From positions 1 to 8,502 of the forward strand of contig JASHQT010000596.1 of the NCBI GenBank assembly GCA_030039005.1: 8,502 bases of DNA, given 5' to 3'. The notes beneath the pieces were generated by a model. The model saw nothing but the letters and a program-made list of their open reading frames with translations. It did not search any database and had not been told where the DNA came from. Source of the stretch: Bryobacteraceae bacterium. GTDB lineage: Bacteria > Acidobacteriota > Terriglobia > Bryobacterales > Bryobacteraceae. A program made the translations under genes and the position numbers. The stretch's first letter is position 1, and each line of letters begins with the position of its first letter. Of the stretch, positions 1-5,653 are shown piece after piece.

Positions 1-533
1 CTGCTGTCGAGCCCGACCACTGCGGTGACAGCCGAGGAAATCTCCGCTGGGATGACAGGGCGGGTCAGCGGCGCATGAAACGTAGTGGCTGGAACACCTG
101 CGTGCGCCTGAAGCTCAAAATCGTGCAGCGTGACCTGGAAGGTGCGTTCCATCACGGAAGGCAGGCCGGTGGCGCGGAGAGTGGTCGCGCTGGTCTGCTC
201 GACCTTGAGTCCGTAGCTTTCGAGCGCAGCGGTGACTTTGGCGATGCCGGCGCTGGAGGGTGCGAAGCGCGCGACGAATTCCTTCGAGGTGAGGAACTGG
301 TGATACTGCGGATCGCCGGGCGTGTAGAGTGCTTCCTGCAGCTTCTCGGCGTCGGCCAATTTCGGAAGCGTCAACGCGATGGTCACCGACATGGGGGTGG
401 CGGCCTCACGCGCGTCGAGCGGGCCGCGATCGAGAGCCGTGAGCTTGGATTGCGCCACAGCCGGCAGGGCTGCTGCAAGAGCCATGGATAACAGGGTCAG
501 ATTGCATGAAAAACGGACGGTAGTCGTTGTCAA
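1..533 (-). CDS. S53 family (sedolisin/kumamolisin-type) serine peptidase, N-terminal part only
   Basis: This is the first 177 codons of an exported pro-peptidase; the gene runs off the left edge. Residues 1-27 form a signal peptide (Arg7, hydrophobic stretch about 11-24, AVA cleavage site before Gln28). Residues about 35-177 match the pro-kumamolisin activation domain: the family signature PQYHQFLT (75-82) followed by EFVARFAPS (85-93), a GLKV turn near 108, and the typical pro-domain ending with VVGLDS at 172-177. The Ser-Glu-Asp catalytic domain should follow but is outside the window, so activity cannot be judged. S53 enzymes are secreted, usually acid-active endopeptidases that remove this pro-domain themselves. 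I chose the TTG at 533 because AAAGGAG lies 7 bases upstream and it supplies the positively charged start of the signal peptide; the in-frame ATG at codon 17 would leave a signal peptide with no basic residue. The family call is firm; substrate is unknown. Confidence 0.88.
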   Translation of the reverse strand, partial: MTTTTVRFSCNLTLLSMALAAALPAVAQSKLTALDRGPLDAREAATPMSVTIALTLPKLADAEKLQEALYTPGDPQYHQFLTSKEFVARFAPSSAGIAKVTAALESYGLKVEQTSATTLRATGLPSVMERTFQVTLHDFELQAHAGVPATTFHAPLTRPVIPAEISSAVTAVVGLDS

Positions 534-540
534 TGCGAGT

Positions 541-547
541 CTCCTTT
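541..547 (-). promoter_or_regulatory. Shine-Dalgarno site of the S53 peptidase gene
   Basis: On the minus strand AAAGGAG lies 7 bases before the TTG codon at 533. It decides the start: a strong site at ideal spacing supports TTG over the in-frame ATG 16 codons downstream. Confidence 0.75.
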
Positions 548-627
548 GATTCGAATCGTTTTTCCCGAGCAGTCCTCCGGTATCGAGTCTGCTGGGACAT
601 TTTGCGGTCAAGAGCGCCTGCGGACGG

Positions 628-655
628 AAGATATGCAATACGAATTTCCAGTGAA
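628..655 (-). promoter_or_regulatory. Weak candidate promoter for the S53 peptidase gene
   Basis: Read on the minus strand, TTCACT (650-655) and TATCTT (628-633) are separated by 16 bases, which resembles a weak sigma-70 promoter. It would give a leader of roughly 85-90 bases before the TTG start. Both boxes differ from consensus at two positions, so this is only a pointer. Confidence 0.22.
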
Positions 656-734
656 TCTTAACCGAAGTCGCGAGGATGCGCAAGCTTCGGCGTACTAGTG
701 GATGCGAAGCCGCGCGAAGACTAGATGGTGAGAG

Positions 735-751
735 TCAAACTGATCCACTAC
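735..751 (+). repeat. 17-bp motif, copy A
   Basis: TCAAACTGATCCACTAC. It differs from copy B (856-872) at two adjacent positions. The consensus of the three copies is TSAAACTGRYCCACTAC. A partial inverted 8-bp copy (TAGTGGAT) lies at 696-703. Confidence 0.65.
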
Positions 752-855
752 GCAGAAACTTTACATAATATCCGTTATCGGAAGTCTTTCAGAGACGACC
801 CCACTCGGCGGCCTCAAGCACCGCGTCTCTCCAAATTTCATCCCGCTCGACATTT

Positions 856-872
856 TCAAACTGGCCCACTAC
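856..872 (+). repeat. 17-bp motif, copy B (left arm of hairpin)
   Basis: TCAAACTGGCCCACTAC, in the same orientation as copy A and 121 bp further on. It forms most of the left arm of the hairpin with copy C. Confidence 0.7.
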
Positions 873-897
873 CAGTTTCTGGGTAGTGGGTCAGTTT
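858..897. repeat. Near-perfect inverted repeat / hairpin
   Basis: The arms AAACTGGCCCACTACC (858-873) and GGTAGTGGGTCAGTTT (882-897) pair along all 16 positions with one G-T wobble around an 8-base loop. Beyond one C-C mismatch, three more pairs form (854-856 with 899-901). Neither side is followed by a T-run, so it is not a standard Rho-independent terminator. It could be a regulator site, an RNA structure in a longer transcript, or a relic of mobile-element ends. Confidence 0.7.
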
Positions 898-899
898 CA
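883..899 (-). repeat. 17-bp motif, copy C, inverted (right arm of hairpin)
   Basis: Read on the minus strand it is TGAAACTGACCCACTAC, with two differences from copy B. It faces copy B across a short spacer, like paired operator sites or abutted ends of a mobile element. Confidence 0.7.
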
Positions 900-942
900 A
901 ATCGATGGTGCTCAACTGACTACCCGAATTCCGCCCTCGCGC

Positions 943-948
943 TACAAT
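943..948 (+). promoter_or_regulatory. Candidate -10 box for leaderless transcription of the oxidoreductase gene
   Basis: TACAAT lies 5 bases upstream of the ATG at 954, so transcription would begin at or within a base or two of the A of ATG. There is no Shine-Dalgarno-like sequence in the preceding 20 bases, which fits a leaderless mRNA. No convincing -35 box is seen at 16-18 bp spacing. Confidence 0.45.
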
Positions 949-953
949 CAATC

Positions 954-1898
954 ATGCGTTTCCTCTCGCTCGCCGTTCTGGCCCTATCTGTACTCACCCT
1001 CCTGCCCGCCCAACAACCCAAGCCGGCGCCATTGGACAAGGCCAAGATGGAAGCCTACGTTCGCCATCTGCTCGCCGTGATTCCGGAAGTTCAGGTCAAG
1101 GTCGACGACCCGAAGCCGGGGCCCACGCCCACGATGCAGGAGGTCGACGTTCACTTCACCTACCAGGGCCGCTCGCAGGACGAATCGTTCTATCTGACGG
1201 CCGACGGCCAGCACATCATTCGCGGCGTGGTGTACGACCTCAACCAGAACCCCTTTCAGGAAGACCTGGACAAATTGAAGACCGCCGGCGCCCCTAGCTT
1301 TGGCCCCGATAACGCCCCGGTGACCATCGTCGAATTCGGCGATTTCGAGTGTCCGAATTGCCGCGAGGAAGCCAAGACCCTGCGCGACAACATTCCCATG
1401 GAATTTCCCACGCAGGTGCACGTCGTTTTCAAGGATTTCCCGCTCGAACAGATTCATCCCTGGGCCAAGGCCGCGGCCGTGATGGGACGCTGCATCTATC
1501 ACGCCAACCCGGCGGCTTTCTGGAAATATCACGACTGGATTTACGAGCACCAGGCGGAAATCACTCCCGACAATCTGAAGACTCAGGTGCTGGAGTTCGC
1601 TAAAACGAATCCCGAGATCGATGCGCTCCAACTCGGCAAATGCATCGACGACAAATCCACCGAGGCCGAAGTGGACGCGTCGCTGGCCGAGGGCCACAAG
1701 CTGCAAGTGGACGCCACGCCCACGGTATTTTTAAACGGCCGCCGCTTGGTGGGCAATTATCCCTGGCAGAACCTGGAGCAGATCATCAACGGCGAGCTCA
1801 ATTATCAGAAGAGCGCGCAGAGCACCGCTCAGAACAATCAGCCCAAAACGGACGACAAGTGCTGCGAAGTAAAGATCCCGTCGCCTCTCAACAAGTGA
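954..1898 (+). CDS. Secreted thioredoxin-fold disulfide oxidoreductase (DsbA/DsbC-like)
   Basis: This 314-residue exported protein probably makes, reduces or shuffles disulfide bonds outside the cytoplasm. Residues 1-20 form a short signal peptide. Residues about 27-108 form an N-terminal domain whose FYLTADGQHIIRG segment (79-91) recalls the DsbC/DsbG N-terminal domain. Residues about 115-285 are the thioredoxin-like domain (DSBA/Thioredoxin_4 type): the redox motif CPNC at 133-136 in FGDFECPNC, the helical insert, and the cis-proline loop ATPTVFLNGR (254-263, Pro256). Cys180 and Cys230 flank the insert and may form a structural disulfide. The 30-residue polar tail carries a vicinal Cys303-Cys304 pair, unusual for the family. 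The stop is one base before the next ATG, so translation is probably coupled to the M28 peptidase; that neighbour has no cysteine, so it is not the disulfide substrate. Oxidase, isomerase or reductase cannot be told apart from sequence alone. Confidence 0.85.
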   Translation: MRFLSLAVLALSVLTLLPAQQPKPAPLDKAKMEAYVRHLLAVIPEVQVKVDDPKPGPTPTMQEVDVHFTYQGRSQDESFYLTADGQHIIRGVVYDLNQNPFQEDLDKLKTAGAPSFGPDNAPVTIVEFGDFECPNCREEAKTLRDNIPMEFPTQVHVVFKDFPLEQIHPWAKAAAVMGRCIYHANPAAFWKYHDWIYEHQAEITPDNLKTQVLEFAKTNPEIDALQLGKCIDDKSTEAEVDASLAEGHKLQVDATPTVFLNGRRLVGNYPWQNLEQIINGELNYQKSAQSTAQNNQPKTDDKCCEVKIPSPLNK

Positions 1899-1899
1899 C

Positions 1900-3732
1900 A
1901 TGCGCGCCCGAACTGTAATCCTGGCGGCGCTGGCTGTCGCAGCTTCCGCCGGCGTGTTTGCGGCCCAGATCGCCACCGGCGACGAATATCTGGACATCAT
2001 CAAATACCTCGCTTCGCCCGAGATGCGCGGCCGGGCCACCGGCTCGCCCGAGCTCGAAAAAGCCGCCGCCTATATTCGCGATCATTTCCGCGGCTTTGGC
2101 CTGAAGCCGGTGCCCGGTGACAGCTATTACCAGGACTTCGACGTCACCACCAGCGCGCGCCTGGGCCCGAAGAACGATTTCACGTATCAGGACGACTCGG
2201 TATCCCACCCGCTCGCCTTCGGGCGCGATTTCATCCCGTTGAATCTTTCCTCGGCGGGCGATGTGTCCGGCAATCTGGTCTTCGCGGGCTTCGGCATTAC
2301 TGCTCCCGAATACAATTACGATGACTACGCGGGCCTGGACGTAAAGGGCAAGATCGTCATCCTGCTGCGGCATGAGCCGCAGGAGTTCGACGACAAGAGC
2401 GTCTTTGAAGGAAAAGTCTATACCGCGCATTCGCAGATTTTCAGCAAGGCCTCCAACGCCAAGATTCACGGCGCCAAAGCCGTTCTGTTCGTCAACGACG
2501 TGGCCGCGCACCCGGGGGACGGCGACGAGCTGGAAAAGTTCGGCGCTACCGCCGGCCCGGACAACGCCGGCATCGAATTCGTCCAGGTGAAAGCCAATCT
2601 GGTGAACCAGTGGCTGGAGACGGCCGGCAAGAACCTGGAATCCGTCGAAGGCGATATCGATAAGAACCTGCACCCGGAATCGTTCGCGCTGCCTGAAAAT
2701 CTGCGAGTGGACGTGAATGTCGACGTCGACCGCGAGATCAAAACCGTGCACAACGTAGTGGCCTATCTGCCGGGCAAAACCGACGAATACGTCGTCATCG
2801 GCGCGCATTACGATCATCTCGGCCTGGGCGAGCAGTACTCGCTCGCGCCGTCGCTCGCCGGCACCGTACATCCCGGCGCCGACGACAATGCCTCCGGCAC
2901 CGCGGGTGTCATCGAACTGGCGCGCTGGTTTGCGCATCAGCCGAAACCAGAACGCGGCATTTTGTTCATGACCTTCGCGGGCGAGGAATTGGGGCTCCTC
3001 GGCTCCAGTTATTACGTCAACCACCCCCTGCTCCCGCTCGCCGACGACGTCGCCATGATCAACATGGACATGATCGGCCGCGTTCGCGACCGCAAAATCT
3101 ACATTGGGGGCGTCGGGACCGGGACCACCTTCCAGCCGCTGCTGCAGCAACTGACGCCCCAGCACGATTTCGACGCCGATCTGACCGAAAAAGCCGGTTA
3201 CGGCTCGAGCGATCACACCTCGTTCACCACCAAACAGATTCCCGTGCTGTTCTTCTTCTCCGGACTGCACGCCGATTACCACAAGCCCAGCGATACCTGG
3301 GACAAGATCAACGCTCCGGGCGCCGTGCAGGTGCTGGACCTGGTGGCCGACGTCACCGCTCACCTGATCGATGGCTCGCCGCGTCCGAAGTTCGTACGCG
3401 TGGCCGAGACGGAGCCACAGGGTGAGGTCGCCACGCCGCATTCGGGTCGCGGCGGCGGCTCGGGCTACGGTCCCGATTTCGGCAGCATCCCGGATTTCAC
3501 CGAGCTTCCCAACGGAGTAAGGTTCGCCGATATACGGCCCGGGTCGCCCGCGGCGAAGGCCGGGCTCAAGGCCGGCGACATCCTAACCGACTTTGACGGC
3601 AAGCCCATTCAAAACTTGTACGATTTCACCTACGCGTTACGGGCCAGTCATCCTGGCCAGACGGTACTTGTCAAGGTACTCCGCGGGAACCAGACAATTG
3701 AAGCCAAGGTACTACTGACCGAGCGGAAGTAA
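1900..3732 (+). CDS. Secreted M28 family zinc metallopeptidase with PA-like and PDZ domains
   Basis: A 610-residue exported aminopeptidase-type enzyme that should remove N-terminal residues from peptides using two zinc ions. Residues 1-22 are a signal peptide. A PA-like insert spans about 120-245. The M28 catalytic domain (about 283-490) has all expected residues: His303 and Asp305 in AHYDHLG, Asp329 in PGADDNASG, the base Glu362 and ligand Glu363 in FAGEELG, Asp390 in NMDMIGR and His439 in SSDHTSF. A Gly-rich linker (515-530) leads to a C-terminal PDZ domain (about 538-608, with RPGSPAAKAGLKAGD), which may bind peptide ends or partner proteins. The protein contains no cysteine. The ATG at 1900 begins one base after the upstream stop codon and lacks a clear ribosome binding site, so coupled translation is likely. 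The long antisense open frame opposite it is a base-composition effect. Exact specificity is unknown. Confidence 0.92.
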   Translation: MRARTVILAALAVAASAGVFAAQIATGDEYLDIIKYLASPEMRGRATGSPELEKAAAYIRDHFRGFGLKPVPGDSYYQDFDVTTSARLGPKNDFTYQDDSVSHPLAFGRDFIPLNLSSAGDVSGNLVFAGFGITAPEYNYDDYAGLDVKGKIVILLRHEPQEFDDKSVFEGKVYTAHSQIFSKASNAKIHGAKAVLFVNDVAAHPGDGDELEKFGATAGPDNAGIEFVQVKANLVNQWLETAGKNLESVEGDIDKNLHPESFALPENLRVDVNVDVDREIKTVHNVVAYLPGKTDEYVVIGAHYDHLGLGEQYSLAPSLAGTVHPGADDNASGTAGVIELARWFAHQPKPERGILFMTFAGEELGLLGSSYYVNHPLLPLADDVAMINMDMIGRVRDRKIYIGGVGTGTTFQPLLQQLTPQHDFDADLTEKAGYGSSDHTSFTTKQIPVLFFFSGLHADYHKPSDTWDKINAPGAVQVLDLVADVTAHLIDGSPRPKFVRVAETEPQGEVATPHSGRGGGSGYGPDFGSIPDFTELPNGVRFADIRPGSPAAKAGLKAGDILTDFDGKPIQNLYDFTYALRASHPGQTVLVKVLRGNQTIEAKVLLTERK

Positions 3733-3749
3733 CTCCGCATACTTGGGTC

Positions 3750-3756
3750 AGGAAGA
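3750..3756 (+). promoter_or_regulatory. Shine-Dalgarno site deciding the start of the 210-residue gene
   Basis: AGGAAGA sits just upstream of the ATG at 3761 (7 bases from the AGGA core). It lies inside the longer open frame that could begin at TTG 3743, so the ATG is the better start. Confidence 0.65.
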
Positions 3757-3760
3757 ACAT

Positions 3761-4393
3761 ATGGCATCCGAATCATCCTTTGGAACGGTACCCGCTTTAG
3801 CGCATAACGTACAGACGCTGCCCCCGCTCATCCTGCATCCCTTCGCCGATGCGGGCGGTCCCGGCAAGCTGGTGGAAAGCTCGCGCGCCAATCTCAAGTT
3901 GCAGGGCCTGTTGCCCCAAGGCGAAGCGACACGCGAGGATCTGGACCGCGCCCTGCTGGATGGCCGCTACTCGGAGCTGCGCATGCTCTTCTACGTCGGA
4001 AAGGACCTGGCGCGCTGGATTGATCAATGCCTGGAATTCGTCGAGCGCCACCAGGATTCCCTTCCCCGCGGAATCTGCTACCAAAGCTTCGCATCGCTGC
4101 TGATCTTGGACCCGCCCACGGCCGTGCAAGCCAAGCTGCGTAAATGGGGCGTCGGCGATTATAAGTCCATTTTCGGCCGCGCTCTCGGTTTGCACACGAT
4201 GTTCGCCGCCGCGCCCCCGCGCGAGGTGCTCTCCGACGAATTCGTGCGCTCTTATTTCCGCTTCGCCGATCACATTTTCCAGAGCAAGCAAAGCGAGTGC
4301 GACTTCACGCCGCTCAGCTCACGCGAGTTCACTTTCGAGCTTTACTCTTCGGGCGAATATTCACGCATGCTGGAACGCTCCTGGGGTGAATAA
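3761..4393 (+). CDS. Hypothetical protein, 210 residues, family not recognised
   Basis: I do not recognise this protein. It has no signal peptide or membrane segment and looks soluble and cytoplasmic. After a Pro-rich N-terminus (VQTLPPLILHPF, about 17-28) it appears mainly alpha-helical. Other recognisable segments are LLPQGEATREDLDRALLDG (about 50-68), the aromatic-rich RSYFRFADHIFQ (about 163-174) and an acidic, aromatic C-terminus ending ERSWGE. Three cysteines (in QCLEF, GICYQ and SECDF) are scattered, without a metal-binding pattern. Codon use matches its neighbours, which supports a real gene. It begins 28 bases after the M28 stop codon and may share its transcript. The TTG at 3743 would add six residues but has no good ribosome binding site. 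Nothing in the sequence supports a function. Confidence 0.75.
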   Translation: MASESSFGTVPALAHNVQTLPPLILHPFADAGGPGKLVESSRANLKLQGLLPQGEATREDLDRALLDGRYSELRMLFYVGKDLARWIDQCLEFVERHQDSLPRGICYQSFASLLILDPPTAVQAKLRKWGVGDYKSIFGRALGLHTMFAAAPPREVLSDEFVRSYFRFADHIFQSKQSECDFTPLSSREFTFELYSSGEYSRMLERSWGE

Positions 4394-4410
4394 TGGACCG
4401 AATCAGCGAG

Positions 4411-4439
4411 TTGTAGAAGGGCGCCGCAGCGCGTCTAAT
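4411..4439 (+). promoter_or_regulatory. Candidate sigma-70 promoter upstream of the DUF3175 gene
   Basis: TTGTAG (4411-4416) and TCTAAT (4434-4439) are spaced by 17 bp; the -10 box matches consensus at five of six positions, the -35 at three. Transcription would begin near 4446, right at the ribosome binding site, so the leader would be about 10 bases. It sits in the 62-bp gap after the 210-residue gene and could start a second transcription unit. Confidence 0.35.
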
Positions 4440-4444
4440 CTGGT

Positions 4445-4449
4445 GGAGG
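4445..4449 (+). promoter_or_regulatory. Shine-Dalgarno site of the DUF3175 gene
   Basis: GGAGG lies 6 bases before the ATG at 4456, the clearest ribosome binding site in the plus-strand cluster. Confidence 0.7.
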
Positions 4450-4455
4450 CCCGCC

Positions 4456-4752
4456 ATGCCCGCCAAGCGGCCGGCCAAGCAATGGTCCCAGCACGTCACC
4501 GAAACTAGTAACGCCCTCGATTTAGACCAGGGGGTGTTTTCCTGGTCCGATCCCAAGCGCATCGCGCGCTCGCTCAAGCAATCGGCTGAAGCGAGCAAGC
4601 GCCGCAAAAGCTCGCCGCGCCAATCGGCCATGTCCATGCTGAACTTCTATATCAACCGCGCCGGCCACAATTTGCCGGCCAAGCAGAAGCGCATTCTGGA
4701 GAAGGCCAAGGACGAGTTGCGCGCGCTTTTCGAGAAGTCCCAATCCGCATAA
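4456..4752 (+). CDS. DUF3175 family protein
   Basis: A small, basic, probably cytoplasmic protein of 98 residues, the usual size for DUF3175. The family pattern is seen along nearly the whole length: WSQHVTETSNALDLDQGVF (10-28), a DPKRIARSLKQSAEASKRRK stretch (about 32-51), SAMSMLNFYINRAG (about 57-70) and a C-terminal helix with AKDELRALF (about 85-93). The helical middle section is rich in Lys and Arg, which would suit nucleic-acid binding, but that is inference: I know of no established function for the family. It has no signal peptide or cysteine. Its TAA stop is followed after 2 bases by the GTG start of the VOC gene, so the two are probably translated in a coupled way. Confidence 0.88.
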   Translation: MPAKRPAKQWSQHVTETSNALDLDQGVFSWSDPKRIARSLKQSAEASKRRKSSPRQSAMSMLNFYINRAGHNLPAKQKRILEKAKDELRALFEKSQSA

Positions 4753-4754
4753 GG

Positions 4755-5564
4755 GTGATACGATGGCAGCGCATGCGCTGGTTCTGTATTTTCGCGGCCT
4801 CGGTCGCTCTATTCCCTGGATCTTCGTTCGCTCAACTTGCGCCGCCCAACGACGCCGGCGTCTCCATCGGCCACATTCACCTCACCGTTCCCGATCCTGA
4901 CGCACAGATCAAAGCCTGGACCGATGTCCTCGGCGCAACAGTCTCCAAGGACGGCTTCCTGACCTTGGTGAAACTGCCCGGCGTCTTCATCATCGTGACG
5001 AAAGCCGACGCGACGGAAGGTTCCGACGGCTCCGCCGCCAACCACATCGGTTTCCTGGTGAAGGATTACGCCGCGCTCAAGTCGAAACTGGCCGCCGCCA
5101 ACATCCCCACCGTGTTCGATATCGAAAAGAACAAGCAGATCATGGCGACCTTCCCCGACAAGATCCGCGTGGAGTTCAATGAAGACCCGTCGATTTCCGA
5201 GCCGGTGGTTTTCCATCACATCCACCTGATGACCACCGATCCGGCCGCGCTCCAAGCCTGGTATGTGAAGATCTTCGGCGCCGTAGCGGCCACGCGCCGC
5301 AATCTGCCGGCGGCCAAAATTCCCGGCGGCGAAGTGGATTTCCTGAAGGCCAAGGACGCGCCCGCGCCCACCAAAGGCCGCACGCTCGATCACATCGGGT
5401 TCGAGATCAAGGATCTGGGCGCGTTCTGCAGAAATCTTCAAGCGCAAGGCGTCCCATTCGACGTGCCTTACCGGGAGATCCCCGCCATCGGCCTGAAGAT
5501 CGCTTTCATTATCGATCCGGCGGGCACGCGCATCGAGCTGACCCAAGGACTTCGAGGCAAGTAG
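4755..5564 (+). CDS. Exported two-module VOC (glyoxalase/extradiol dioxygenase fold) protein
   Basis: A 269-residue protein with an N-terminal signal peptide (hydrophobic 8-20, cleavage likely after SSFA at 26) and two tandem VOC modules. Module 1 (about 36-145) carries GHIHL (His40/His42), NHIGF (His97) and RVEF (Glu140). Module 2 (about 152-265) carries HHIHL (His155/His157), DHIGFE (His213) and RIEL (Glu261). Each module therefore keeps a His-His-Glu set able to hold one metal ion. The two halves align (HIHL-x4-DP near both starts), showing internal duplication. Family members include glyoxalases, ring-cleaving dioxygenases and antibiotic-binding proteins; the substrate cannot be read here. 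Export is uncommon for enzymes acting on cytoplasmic metabolites. Start: GTG at 4755, two bases after the DUF3175 stop, suggests coupling; ATG at 4773 is an alternative that keeps the signal peptide. Neither has a well-placed ribosome binding site. Its TAG stop directly abuts the ADOP relic. Confidence 0.82.
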   Translation: MIRWQRMRWFCIFAASVALFPGSSFAQLAPPNDAGVSIGHIHLTVPDPDAQIKAWTDVLGATVSKDGFLTLVKLPGVFIIVTKADATEGSDGSAANHIGFLVKDYAALKSKLAAANIPTVFDIEKNKQIMATFPDKIRVEFNEDPSISEPVVFHHIHLMTTDPAALQAWYVKIFGAVAATRRNLPAAKIPGGEVDFLKAKDAPAPTKGRTLDHIGFEIKDLGAFCRNLQAQGVPFDVPYREIPAIGLKIAFIIDPAGTRIELTQGLRGK

Positions 5565-5648
5565 GTGAGTGTCCAAGACGTCCGCTACGCGCTTCGGGGC
5601 ATGCGGCGCTCGCCCGGATTTACGGCCGTCGCCCTGCGGCAGGAGTGA
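5565..5648 (+). pseudogene. 27-codon relic of an ADOP permease N-terminus
   Basis: Starting at GTG immediately after the VOC stop codon, this short frame encodes VQDVRYALRGMRRSPGFTAV followed by a few residues and a TGA stop. That is the usual opening of an ADOP/MacB-type permease, cut off just as the first membrane helix should begin. It aligns with residues about 19-41 of the intact ADOP downstream (ALRRFRKTPGFTAVAV), and the two share the 12-bp identical block ACGGCCGTCGCC (5622-5633 and 5759-5770). GAGG at 5554-5557, inside the VOC gene, lies 7 bases before the GTG, a good ribosome binding site. I read it as what remains of an earlier ADOP gene after deletion or recombination. It may still serve as a short upstream frame feeding ribosomes to the intact gene, because its end contains that gene's ribosome binding site. 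Confidence 0.7.
5641..5645 (+). promoter_or_regulatory. Shine-Dalgarno site deciding the ADOP start
   Basis: AGGAG lies 8 bases before ATG 5654. It overlaps the alternative GTG at 5645, which therefore cannot use it; ATG is the better start. The site falls within the last two sense codons of the ADOP relic. Confidence 0.7.
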
Positions 5649-5653
5649 GCGCT

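Larger units (their letters stand above)
534..953. other. 420-bp divergent intergenic region without a protein gene
   Basis: This stretch separates the divergent S53 peptidase and disulfide oxidoreductase genes. Its only reading frames are short and show no recognisable domain or good ribosome binding site. It holds the S53 leader, an AT-rich patch at 758-775 and three copies of a 17-bp motif between 735 and 899, two of them forming a long hairpin. I see no tRNA, known riboswitch or intrinsic terminator (no T-run follows the hairpin on either strand). Confidence 0.7.

Noticed and set aside
75..491. 138-codon plus-strand frame at the left edge
   Set aside because: It is antisense to the S53 pro-domain frame, which has a clear family signature, signal peptide and ribosome binding site.
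406..600. 64-codon minus-strand frame overlapping the S53 start
   Set aside because: Its reading differs from the S53 frame, it is Arg-rich, and it has no ribosome binding site; the TTG-started frame explains the sequence better.
684..710. Small inverted repeat GCTTCG / CGAAGC
   Set aside because: A 6-bp stem with a 15-base loop is expected by chance in GC-rich DNA.
858..897. Hairpin as a Rho-independent terminator
   Set aside because: No T-run follows the stem on either strand, and the flanking genes are divergent, so no upstream gene needs a terminator there.
984..1706. 240-codon minus-strand frame opposite the oxidoreductase gene
   Set aside because: Antisense to a clear thioredoxin-fold gene; composition-driven, low-complexity, no domain.
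1888..3441. 517-codon open frame on the minus strand, opposite the M28 gene
   Set aside because: The plus-strand frame has full M28 and PDZ motifs. The antisense frame has no recognisable domain or ribosome binding site and follows from GC-rich codon use in the real gene.
4809..5576. 255-codon minus-strand frame opposite the VOC gene
   Set aside because: Mirror of a well-supported VOC gene; rich in Gly, Arg, Asp and Val repeats typical of antisense frames.
5565..5648. Frameshift or sequencing error in the intact ADOP gene
   Set aside because: The intact ADOP already has its own complete N-terminus downstream, so the upstream stretch is an extra copy of the opening, not a displaced part of the same gene.
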